DNA from: Ostreococcus mediterraneus
Lineage: Eukaryota; Chlorophyta; Mamiellophyceae; Mamiellales; Bathycoccaceae
Length of the DNA: 64,000 bases
Direction: 5' to 3'
NCBI GenBank assembly: GCA_012295225.1
Contig: WMKK01000004.1
Coordinates: 423,669-487,668 of the forward strand
Positions 47,438-55,557 of this stretch are shown here, in pieces. Position 1 is the first letter of the stretch, and each line of letters opens with the position of its first letter. The notes under the pieces are model-generated. The model was not told where the DNA came from. It worked only from the letters and a program-made list of their open reading frames with translations, and did not search any database. The position numbers and the translations under genes were made by a program.

Positions 47438-49315
47438 CTAGTCACGCACGAGCATGTACTCGATCGAAAGCTGCGTGTAATCGACGTTTCCGGAGGACAC
47501 GGGGCGTGAGGTTGACGTTCCAGTGTACGCCATCGAGAAGTATACGTAATTCTCGGAGGCTTCGCACTCTACGACGAAGAGGGCGTTTGAGCTCGTCGTC
47601 CACTTGGATGCAGGCATTTTGGCGACGACTTGGGCGAAACATTTATACGCTGACGTCCCGAGATCGTGCCTCACACAGAGCGTGTTGTAGGCGCCGGTGC
47701 GATAGGCGTCGGTATTAGGGACGTCGACGATGTTCGCCGCGACGACGGTGCCGTGAGCTGTCGAAGGATTGGACGACGTCTTGAACGCCAGCCAGTGAAG
47801 GACGTAGTCACCGTCGCCCCAACCTTGAGTTTTGGTGTGACGACCGTATTGGACTTTGAAGGCGTTGGCGGCCTTGTCGAAAATATGGGCGCCGAATCCA
47901 TCGCTGATGACGCGGTTCGCCGGCTGGTTGTTCGCCTTTGCGTTCACGACCATGGCAAATACGACGTAATCCCCCGTCGTGTCAAAATTGTGGTTCACCG
48001 TGACCGATGTTTGCCCACGTCCCGAACCGAGATACACTACGCCCGCCCCGAGCTTCGTGCCGGATGCGGTCAACGAAGATGTTTTCAAAATATCGACACG
48101 CGAAGCGCTGATCGCCTCGCTGGACCACTCCTTGTTTTGATCACGCGGCGTATTTTGGGCGTTGATTTGAATCGAGCCAGACGCGTACGACATCGACGTT
48201 GTACGCCGATAATTTTGAAACCACATTTGCTCGGGATCGGTCGACACTGTGTTTGCGTAGTACACGCTGGAAGCGTCGAGAGTTCTTGATGTGCTGATTT
48301 TGTAGAGACCTTGGTGGTCGAAGTTCCAATCGTTGTTTGTCTCCGTCGCGGCAAAATGCTCGGTGTCCACCGTCGTCGGATTGTTCGAGGCATGGATGTT
48401 CACGTTCATGCATTGTCCCAAGTCGGCGATAGATTGTGGCGGCGATGGTGACGGTGGTGGCGGCGATGGTGACGGTGGTGGCGGCGATGGTGACGGCGGC
48501 GGCGGGGGCGGGGGCGGCGGCACGCAAGTCTCGGCGCACGAGCCGAAAACGTACGATATGACGTTACCCTCCTTCTCCTCTCTGGTGAACGCCCGATTGA
48601 AATAATCACCGTATTTCTGCGCGCACCCTGGCTCGCCGTCGTCGCCGTTGATATTCAGTCCAGCCAACGGCGCTTGGACCGCCGCTAAACCTTTCGTCAC
48701 GCCGTGCTCGCCAACGCCAATTTCATACCACTCCACCCCGTTCGCGTTCTTAAGCGCGAATCCGAACTCCCAGTCGATCGCATCCGTTGTGACCTGGAAT
48801 CCGGATCCATACGCTCTGGGATCATCGAATGGCGTCGTCTTGTAACCGTTTTCCCAGGCGAAAAAGTTCTCGGGCCCGTACGTCTCGTAGTTATGACTCA
48901 CAACGCGCGCATCCACGATCGCGGCGTCGAAGAAACCGGCCGGCGCCAACGCTCGCACGCGATCATCGATGCAGCTCGTGAGCACGCGAAATGTCACGGG
49001 AACTTTCGGGGCGGTCGGATCTGGCTTCGGCGCCATCCCGGCTTCAGCCACGGCTTTGTCGCGAATCCTTCGCGCCATCGCATTCTCCCGCCGCTGCGTG
49101 CGCAACGCGCTCAATCGAGACCCCAACGCCGCGAATCTTTCGCCGTCGTCGAACGAGACCGCCGCGCCGAGGCCGAAGAGAGCGACGCAGCCGGCGACGG
49201 CGACGAACTTTTTCGTCGATGACTTCGCGAGCGTCTGGGACCCTCGCGAGCGCTCGCTGGTTTCGACGACGTTCAGCAGTGGCGTCGTCTCGGCGCTTCG
49301 CGCTGGATCGGACAT
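47438..49315 (-). CDS. Type II membrane glycoprotein with (SP)n hinge, unknown
   Basis: 625 aa from the ATG at 49315. A cytosolic tail precedes one membrane anchor (KKFVAVAGCVALFGLGAAV, about residue 45). The outer part has two globular regions separated by a proline-rich hinge of repeated Ser-Pro/Pro runs (PPPPPPPSPSPPPPSPSP), like hydroxyproline-rich and pherophorin-type proteins of green algae. The hinge is encoded by a GGTGGCGGCGATGGTGAC-type repeat near 48430-48520. The C-terminal ~300 residues are Thr/Ser/Asn-rich and likely beta-rich. Surface or wall location is inferred. The TAG stop (47438-47440) directly adjoins the transposon's target duplication. Confidence 0.75.
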   Translation of the reverse strand: MSDPARSAETTPLLNVVETSERSRGSQTLAKSSTKKFVAVAGCVALFGLGAAVSFDDGERFAALGSRLSALRTQRRENAMARRIRDKAVAEAGMAPKPDPTAPKVPVTFRVLTSCIDDRVRALAPAGFFDAAIVDARVVSHNYETYGPENFFAWENGYKTTPFDDPRAYGSGFQVTTDAIDWEFGFALKNANGVEWYEIGVGEHGVTKGLAAVQAPLAGLNINGDDGEPGCAQKYGDYFNRAFTREEKEGNVISYVFGSCAETCVPPPPPPPPPSPSPPPPSPSPPPPSPSPPQSIADLGQCMNVNIHASNNPTTVDTEHFAATETNNDWNFDHQGLYKISTSRTLDASSVYYANTVSTDPEQMWFQNYRRTTSMSYASGSIQINAQNTPRDQNKEWSSEAISASRVDILKTSSLTASGTKLGAGVVYLGSGRGQTSVTVNHNFDTTGDYVVFAMVVNAKANNQPANRVISDGFGAHIFDKAANAFKVQYGRHTKTQGWGDGDYVLHWLAFKTSSNPSTAHGTVVAANIVDVPNTDAYRTGAYNTLCVRHDLGTSAYKCFAQVVAKMPASKWTTSSNALFVVECEASENYVYFSMAYTGTSTSRPVSSGNVDYTQLSIEYMLVRD

Positions 49316-49488
49316 GTTTTCGTTTCGGTGTTCGCGGGCGGTGGTCGAGATGGCGGCGATTCGATTCGTCCGCAGTGGCGTCTCCGCGCAGTGGCGTCTA
49401 CGCGAACGCGAGGGTGTTGAGAATTCACCCCCCGCGGGGCGGGGGCGAAGTGAAAACTGAATCCATTGCAAAGCTGCGCGAAATGATG

Positions 49489-50016
49489 ACGTGAAATGAT
49501 GATGTGATGATGCGATGATGACATTACATGTGTTCGTAGTTGCGTGTCGGCTCGAATGCTCGACGCATTCTCGTGCACGTTTCTTCATCTTTAGTGTTTT
49601 GCAATACGTCTATTAATTCTTCTTGGCCAAGCATCCGTGGAAACCGTCTTCGAGTTCCTTACGATTCAAGTTTCTGCCGATGAACACCATGCGGTTCACC
49701 CGGGGCTCGCCTTCGGCCCACGAGCTCGCGGCTGGGCCGAAATTGATTTGCTCGTGCACGCCTTGGAAGACAAACTTGGCGTCGCCTTGGCCTTCAAAGC
49801 ACAATACGCCCTTTGATCGATACATGTTCGNCGCGTTGGACTGCAATAAATTCATCATAAACTCATTCATCGCCGCAAAGTCAAGCTCACCCTCAACGGC
49901 GATCCCGACAGAGGACACACCCGTCAAGTTGTGCTTGTTCTCTTTGTTTTCATCTAAGAAGCTCGGGTCGGTTTCCAACGTCTTTTCCAAGGAAAACGAA
50001 TTCACGCCCAAGACGA
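49489..50016. repeat. 528-bp duplicated segment, copy B
   Basis: The partner of 43988-44515. Here the sequence continues without break into the full GTPase gene, so this copy is probably the authentic context on its right side. Confidence 0.9.
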
Positions 50017-50629
50017 CGTTCAAATCAACAACGCTATTCGTCGTCTTGATCACATCCGCGCTCGCATTCACGGCTTTTAAAGTCTTCAATAATTCTTCAA
50101 TCTCGCTCTCGGTGACCAAGTCAATCTTGTTCAACAAGATGCGGTCGGCAAACGCCACCTGTTGTACCGCTTCGTTCACCGCGCCGTCTGGCTTTTCCTC
50201 CTCCATGTGCATCGCGACGTGCTTCGCGTCCGCCAAGCACAAGATGGAATCGATTCTATAGTGTTCAGCAATCTCAGGATTGATAAAGAAAGTAAAAGCC
50301 ACGGGCGCTGGGTCGGCGAGTCCAGTCGTTTCGATGATCACCGCGTCAAACGTCTTTGCGCGATCCTTCAACTGCAACAACGCGCGTACCAAGTCCCCTC
50401 GAACCGTACAGCACACACATCCATTATCCATAGATATGATGTCTTCCTTTTCTTTGATATTCTCGCTCACGAGCGCCTCGTCGATGGACACGGCGCCGAA
50501 TTCGTTCTCAATCACTGCGATCTTTAATCCATGATTTCCTCTGAGAATGTGGTTCACAAGCGTGGTCTTACCCGCGCCTAAGAAGCCGGTGATGATGGTG
50601 ACGGGGATTTTAGTGCCCTCAGATGCCAT
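49613..50629 (-). CDS. COG0523/CobW-type GTPase, ZNG1-like metal chaperone
   Basis: A 338-aa metal-handling GTPase of the COG0523 family. Eukaryotic ZNG1 members deliver zinc to methionine aminopeptidase; other members handle cobalt or nitrile hydratase metals. The first ATG is at 50629 (the frame continues upstream only to a GTG). Features: P-loop ITGFLGAGKTTLVNH, IENEFGAVSID, the metal-binding CxCC motif in DNGCVCCTVRGDL, ETTGLADPAP, and NKIDLV for guanine. The C-terminal CobW_C domain contains MYRSKGVLCFEG and the terminal RNLNRKELEDGF. One residue is unknown because of the n at 49831. Confidence 0.9.
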   Translation of the reverse strand: MASEGTKIPVTIITGFLGAGKTTLVNHILRGNHGLKIAVIENEFGAVSIDEALVSENIKEKEDIISMDNGCVCCTVRGDLVRALLQLKDRAKTFDAVIIETTGLADPAPVAFTFFINPEIAEHYRIDSILCLADAKHVAMHMEEEKPDGAVNEAVQQVAFADRILLNKIDLVTESEIEELLKTLKAVNASADVIKTTNSVVDLNVVLGVNSFSLEKTLETDPSFLDENKENKHNLTGVSSVGIAVEGELDFAAMNEFMMNLLQSNAXNMYRSKGVLCFEGQGDAKFVFQGVHEQINFGPAASSWAEGEPRVNRMVFIGRNLNRKELEDGFHGCLAKKN

Positions 50630-50769
50630 CGTAACTGTTACTTGCTTTGCGTCCCGAGCGAGACAGTTCGAGTCAATGTATGACGTCGACTTAAGATGAA
50701 CAATGAACACTTAAGAAGTGGTTTTCCGGCGCGGCGGCTATGTTTCAGCTTATATTACATGATTCGAGT

Positions 50770-52863
50770 CTATCGCTGCGCCCGACGCCGCCGTCTGGCG
50801 TATACGTCGCGCAATACATTTTTCAACGCATCGATTGGTACGACTATGTTCTGCCCATTCGTTGAGCCTTGGTAAAAGACTGGGACGTATTTTTGGTCGC
50901 GAAGTTGCGCGACGTTTTTATAATACGCGACGCCGGGTGGGACGATTTCAATCACCGTCGTGTCCACCAAAGCGTATATTTGATTAATCATTCCAGCCCC
51001 GTGTAATCCGACAAGTATGCCACAGTTTTGTACGGCGGTGATTGTTTCCATGAGCGTCGTTTGTGACGTGATTTCTAAATATTGAAATCCGGCGTCGCCA
51101 GATGCCGCTTTCATCGCTTCGATGACTTCTGCCTCGTTCCCGACAGATCGTATGCGACCACTTTGTCGAGCGATCCAGCACGCTGGACGATTTTTGAATG
51201 GTACATCGGGTGGGGAAAACGCGTTCGGCGTCACGACTTCAACAAACGCTTTGAATAAATCCTCGTCTTTGCAAGGCAAGTCGTAATCCCATGCTAAATC
51301 CCACAGATGACCATCTCTCGGCGATGATGCAATGACGTCGTAATTCGCCGTGCGTTGTTCTCTTTCGCACTTCGGAGTTCCAATCTTTTCCCAGCCTGGC
51401 GGAGCGCTCACAGGAGTGTTGGATCCGCATCCAAATAGTACGTCAACGTCGGTGCGATTTGGAAAGAATTTATTCTTAGTCAAAAATGCGCCGTAAATCG
51501 CTGTAAGTCGATGCCAAGGATTTCCGCTAGGAGCGTCAGCGACGTGACTCACATCTATGGCGACGCGTTTTACAGGAACGTGCATCCAAGTCGCCTCCAT
51601 GGTGACCTGTCCCCTGGCGGTGTCGTGTCGCTGCGAGCGCGACGCGGTGTATATAATTTTTGTCCCCTCCGCTGCGGGCTGCAAAGTCGTCAGCTTGTAT
51701 CGATCTCGCAAGCAATTCCAACCCCATAATTCTTCGCATTCACCTGCTTCCGCCTTAGCGCGCACGGCTCCTAGAGAAACGATAAAGTCTTCTCTATTGA
51801 CGTATGGATTCCACATGCGCCATCGCGTCGCGCTCGCCACCGCCACCGACATCGTCTTGCTCATCGGTTCCGTCGAGTTTTCTGATGACCCTTGACCGCG
51901 TGACGGCGCGGTATAGTCTGGCGTAATAAACATTGAATCTGCGCGAGAAATTCCCGCGAGAAACGTTCCCGAATGAGGCGCGAGCTGGGCCGCCGCAAAA
52001 GCCTCTCGCACCATCTTCATCGCCGTCGTCTCACTTTCATACATCACGCGACGAGGCTTGAACGTCGTAAACTCTACAACTCTCTCCAATATCTCACGTG
52101 CGGATTCTTCCACGCCCGTGAGCACGACATCTACGTCACGCACACCCCAAACATTAAATTGCTCCGCGACGTCGGCGGCGTACCGCTCGACATCCACGAC
52201 GACGTCCCCGGGCATCGCGTGCGCGTGAATCACCCCAATGCCTCCATCCACATCCTCCAACGATTTCACCACCCCAAAAACTTTATCCAGCGCCTTGCTC
52301 ACCGCGTCTCGACCATCATGGACGCCATCCACGAACGCCCGCGCCGGCGCGAACGCCGCGCCTCTGTCCCGCTCAAACGTTCTCGCGTCTACGCCGACGT
52401 ACCCGCACAGCACCGCCATATCCACCGCCGGATCGTTCGCCTTGACGACCGCAGCGATATCACCACCGCGCGTTGCCTTCTTCGTCGTCATTTGACGAGG
52501 CACCACCGCGACGTCGTCATCGGTAACATTTAAACCGCCGACGCGAAGACGCTCAGCGTCACCTTGTTTCGCATCACCTCTCCGCGCCTTACCCGTCACA
52601 TTCACCCCCAAACTCGTCAACGTCGCGCGCGTCGACCCTATCGCGACATCCATTATCGGCCCACGCACGAGCGTGCCGAGTTCATACACCACAGCGCACG
52701 TGCAGGCGACGAAAAGCGCGACGATGACGTGCGCTGGGCGACACCATCGTCCCGAACGTCCTTGAAATCCACCGCCACCGCCGCGCGACGACGACGCGAC
52801 GACCGTGGCGTCGCCACCATCGTCGCTAACAATGTCGATGACGACATCGCGCGCGCGAGACAT
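50770..52863 (-). CDS. GT61-family glycosyltransferase, type II membrane protein
   Basis: 697 aa from the ATG at 52863. A short basic tail and a membrane anchor (VIVALFVACTCAVVYELGTLV) are followed by a long stem and a C-terminal DUF563/GT61 domain: ACWIARQSGRIRSVGNEAEVIEAM, then GILVGLHGAGMINQIYALVDTT and VIEIVPPG, which are the family's conserved donor-binding segments. GT61 enzymes act in the Golgi on xylose or N-acetylglucosamine transfer in plants and animals; the acceptor here is unknown. The first ~400 residues have no recognised domain. Confidence 0.85.
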   Translation of the reverse strand: MSRARDVVIDIVSDDGGDATVVASSSRGGGGGFQGRSGRWCRPAHVIVALFVACTCAVVYELGTLVRGPIMDVAIGSTRATLTSLGVNVTGKARRGDAKQGDAERLRVGGLNVTDDDVAVVPRQMTTKKATRGGDIAAVVKANDPAVDMAVLCGYVGVDARTFERDRGAAFAPARAFVDGVHDGRDAVSKALDKVFGVVKSLEDVDGGIGVIHAHAMPGDVVVDVERYAADVAEQFNVWGVRDVDVVLTGVEESAREILERVVEFTTFKPRRVMYESETTAMKMVREAFAAAQLAPHSGTFLAGISRADSMFITPDYTAPSRGQGSSENSTEPMSKTMSVAVASATRWRMWNPYVNREDFIVSLGAVRAKAEAGECEELWGWNCLRDRYKLTTLQPAAEGTKIIYTASRSQRHDTARGQVTMEATWMHVPVKRVAIDVSHVADAPSGNPWHRLTAIYGAFLTKNKFFPNRTDVDVLFGCGSNTPVSAPPGWEKIGTPKCEREQRTANYDVIASSPRDGHLWDLAWDYDLPCKDEDLFKAFVEVVTPNAFSPPDVPFKNRPACWIARQSGRIRSVGNEAEVIEAMKAASGDAGFQYLEITSQTTLMETITAVQNCGILVGLHGAGMINQIYALVDTTVIEIVPPGVAYYKNVAQLRDQKYVPVFYQGSTNGQNIVVPIDALKNVLRDVYARRRRRAQR

Positions 52864-52926
52864 CGCCGCGCCGCGATCGCGTGACGCGGTGCGCGGCGAT
52901 TACTGTCGACAGAGTGCGACGCACTC

Positions 52927-54207
52927 ATGATGGCATTCGCGTCGACGTGCGCGCGCGCGCTGGCGGTGGCGCACCGACGAACGGGACCACTGCGCGTCAG
53001 CGGTCGCGCGCGTCGCGCCGCCGTGCGCGCGAGGTCGACGACGAACGCGAGGGAGGAGGAGGACGGTGCGGATGACGATTCGAGGTCGTTGCGCTTTTCC
53101 ATGGATGCGCCGCGCGATGTCGCATGCGTGACGCCTTCGCGCCTCGATGCGTACATCGCGTCGGCGCTGACGCATGAAAACGTGTCCCGGGCGCGCATCG
53201 CGCTGGCCATTCGCGCCGGTCTCGTGCGCGTGAACGATGCGGTGGTGCGAAAACCGAGCTGGGCGGTGCGTCCAGGAGACGCGATTCGCGGCGCCGCGGC
53301 TTTAGAGACGCCGAGCGAAGCCGTTCCCGAGCCCGAACTCGAGATCGATGTGGTGTATGAAGATTCAAGTGTTATTGTGGTGAATAAGTCGGCGGGGATG
53401 GTGGTGCATCCGAGCGCGGGGCACGCGAGAGGGACGTTGGTGAACGCGGTTTTGGGACGGTTGGCGTTACCGGCGACGACGGAGGTGCCGCTCGGGCGCA
53501 TTGCGGACGACGATGACGATGATATCGTCGATGGTGACGGTGATATCGATGACGGCGTTGACGGTGGTGGCGGCGGTCAGGCGTTGGATGTGCGCGATGG
53601 TTTGGGCACGGTTCGGCCGGGTATCGTGCACCGGTTGGACAAGGGTACGAGCGGCGTCATGGTCGTCGCAAAGGATGCTGGGGCGCATAATTCGTTGTGT
53701 GATCAGTTTGCGTCGCGCATGGTGCGTCGGCGGTACGTTGCGATCGTCAGTGGAGTGCCAAGTCCGAGTAGAGGACGGATTGAGGCGCCAATTGGGCGGG
53801 ATCCAAAGGATAGGCTTCGCATGGCGGTGACGCCTGGAGGCGGGCGTTTCGCGGCGAGCAATTATGAGGTGATTGCGGTTTTAGCGCAAGGTAACGCATC
53901 TTTGGTGGAGTGGCGATTAGAAACGGGTCGAACGCATCAGATTCGAGTGCACGCCAAGCACATTGGGCATCCTATTTTAGGAGACGATACGTACGGAGGA
54001 GGAGGAGGCGCCGCGGCAAACGCGTTGTCAAAATATGGTGTCATGACGCCCAAGGATGCCAAAGCCATCATGAGCATGATTGCCCGCCCGATGTTACACG
54101 CACGTACGCTCGGGTTTGAGCATCCCACGACGGGCGAGGCGATGGATTTCAGCCGAGACCCGCCGGAAGATTTTGCCAAATTTGCCGAGCGTTTAGCCGA
54201 CAAATAG
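52927..54207 (+). CDS. RluA/RluD-type pseudouridine synthase, organellar
   Basis: Modifies uridines in organellar rRNA or tRNA. The 426-aa product starts at the ATG at 52927 with an Arg/Ala-rich presequence. An S4-like RNA-binding domain spans ~residues 68-125 (RLDAYIASAL...VRVNDAVVRKPSWAVRPGD). The catalytic domain includes VVNKSAGMVVHPSAGH and the active-site aspartate in GIVHRLDKGTSGVMVV, then LETGRTHQIRVHAKHIGHPILGD. An Asp/Gly-rich insert (residues ~190-222) interrupts the catalytic domain and looks like expanded low-complexity sequence. Divergent from the GT61 gene with only 63 bases between starts. Confidence 0.92.
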   Translation: MMAFASTCARALAVAHRRTGPLRVSGRARRAAVRARSTTNAREEEDGADDDSRSLRFSMDAPRDVACVTPSRLDAYIASALTHENVSRARIALAIRAGLVRVNDAVVRKPSWAVRPGDAIRGAAALETPSEAVPEPELEIDVVYEDSSVIVVNKSAGMVVHPSAGHARGTLVNAVLGRLALPATTEVPLGRIADDDDDDIVDGDGDIDDGVDGGGGGQALDVRDGLGTVRPGIVHRLDKGTSGVMVVAKDAGAHNSLCDQFASRMVRRRYVAIVSGVPSPSRGRIEAPIGRDPKDRLRMAVTPGGGRFAASNYEVIAVLAQGNASLVEWRLETGRTHQIRVHAKHIGHPILGDDTYGGGGGAAANALSKYGVMTPKDAKAIMSMIARPMLHARTLGFEHPTTGEAMDFSRDPPEDFAKFAERLADK

Positions 54208-54360
54208 ACATCGCTTGAACATTTTCACGAAAAATGCAAGTGACTTGATAATAGGACGAATGGAAGCGGCAGTGCTCGTATAGCGTGTTTTACTACAAGT
54301 TGTCAATGTAATTTCTAGGTAGCTCTAGCGCATCGCACGATGGTTGGCGATATGAAAATT

Positions 54361-55398
54361 TTACATGCGCGCGTCGTGCACGAGCATTCCTTGCAACCGC
54401 GACGTCATCACATCCACGGCTTCGTGCATGATGGTATCAATCAATACTTCACACGTTGGCACGTCGTTAATCAGTCCCATGACGCACCCAGCGCTCCACA
54501 CGCTCGACTCTGCATCGCCAGTTTCTTGAAACGACTGTCGGTAATTTTCTCCGCGCACTAAATGATGAATAGCCTTAAAGTCGCCAGGCTTTTCCTTTTC
54601 AATCGCTCGCACTTCCTCGGCAACCTTATTCTTGTACACGCGCTCGGTGTTATTCACCGTGGTCATCACCAACGTCGTTTGGTTCTCATCCGCGGCGACG
54701 AGAGCGTTTTTAATCCCATCCATAATCGGCGCCTCGCGCGTCGCCATAAATCTCGTCCCCATGCACACCGCATCCGCCCCGAGCGCGAGCGCCGCCGCAA
54801 CTTGCCGACCCGTGCCGATACCCCCACACGCCACGAACGGTACATTCAACTCATCTCTCGCTTTCGCCAACAAAACCATCGCCCCGACGTCATTCGTCCC
54901 CGGATGTCCCGCGCACTCAAACGCATCCACAGAAATCAAATCCGCCCCCAACGCTATCGCCGCCTTTGCGTGTCGCAACATCGTACACTTGTGCACAATC
55001 GTTATCCCGTGTCGCTTAAAATACGCAATCCATTTCCCTGGATTTGCCCCCGCGGTTTCCACGACGCGTACGCCCTCCTCCACGATGACGCGCGCGTACC
55101 CCTCGTAATCCGGCGGTGCAAGCGCCGGCAACAGCGTAAAATTCACCGCAAACACCGGTGCTCGTCCAGTGCGTTTCGTTTTCACCCCATCCAACATCGC
55201 GCGCACGCGTTTGATCTCCTCACGCAGCGCTTCGGGCGTCGGTTGCGTCAACGCCGTCAGCGTGCCCAGCGCACCCGCCGCGGATACCGCCGCCACGAGC
55301 GGCGCCGTCGCGACGTGGTGCATGCCCCCTTGAAGAATGGGCACATCAATCCCCAGCGCATCGGTCACGCGCGTGCGCACGCGAGCGGAGGCGACCAT
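54361..55398 (-). CDS. Nitronate monooxygenase (2-nitropropane dioxygenase family)
   Basis: An FMN enzyme of TIM-barrel fold that oxidises nitronates such as propionate-3-nitronate. 345 aa from the ATG at 55398. Features: the N-terminal LGIDVPILQGGMHHVATAPLV, FAVNFTLLP, ISVDAFECAGHPGTNDVG (catalytic His region), FVACGGIGTGRQVAAALALGADAVCMGTRF (phosphate-binding loop for FMN, usual in the family). The length and layout match bacterial and fungal class enzymes. No presequence is evident. Its start is 160 bases from the divergent PNPase start. Confidence 0.92.
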   Translation of the reverse strand: MVASARVRTRVTDALGIDVPILQGGMHHVATAPLVAAVSAAGALGTLTALTQPTPEALREEIKRVRAMLDGVKTKRTGRAPVFAVNFTLLPALAPPDYEGYARVIVEEGVRVVETAGANPGKWIAYFKRHGITIVHKCTMLRHAKAAIALGADLISVDAFECAGHPGTNDVGAMVLLAKARDELNVPFVACGGIGTGRQVAAALALGADAVCMGTRFMATREAPIMDGIKNALVAADENQTTLVMTTVNNTERVYKNKVAEEVRAIEKEKPGDFKAIHHLVRGENYRQSFQETGDAESSVWSAGCVMGLINDVPTCEVLIDTIMHEAVDVMTSRLQGMLVHDARM

Positions 55399-55557
55399 TC
55401 GAGCGGTCGAGGTTGATGTTCACGTTGATGCGGCGCGCAATGCAGCGCACAACTTCATTCGTCGCCGCACCGCGTCGCGCTCCGCTGCCGCGACGACACC
55501 GCTGCCGCGACGTGACGTTCATCGCCGTCGTCGCCGTCCACCGTCGCCCGCTGCGCC

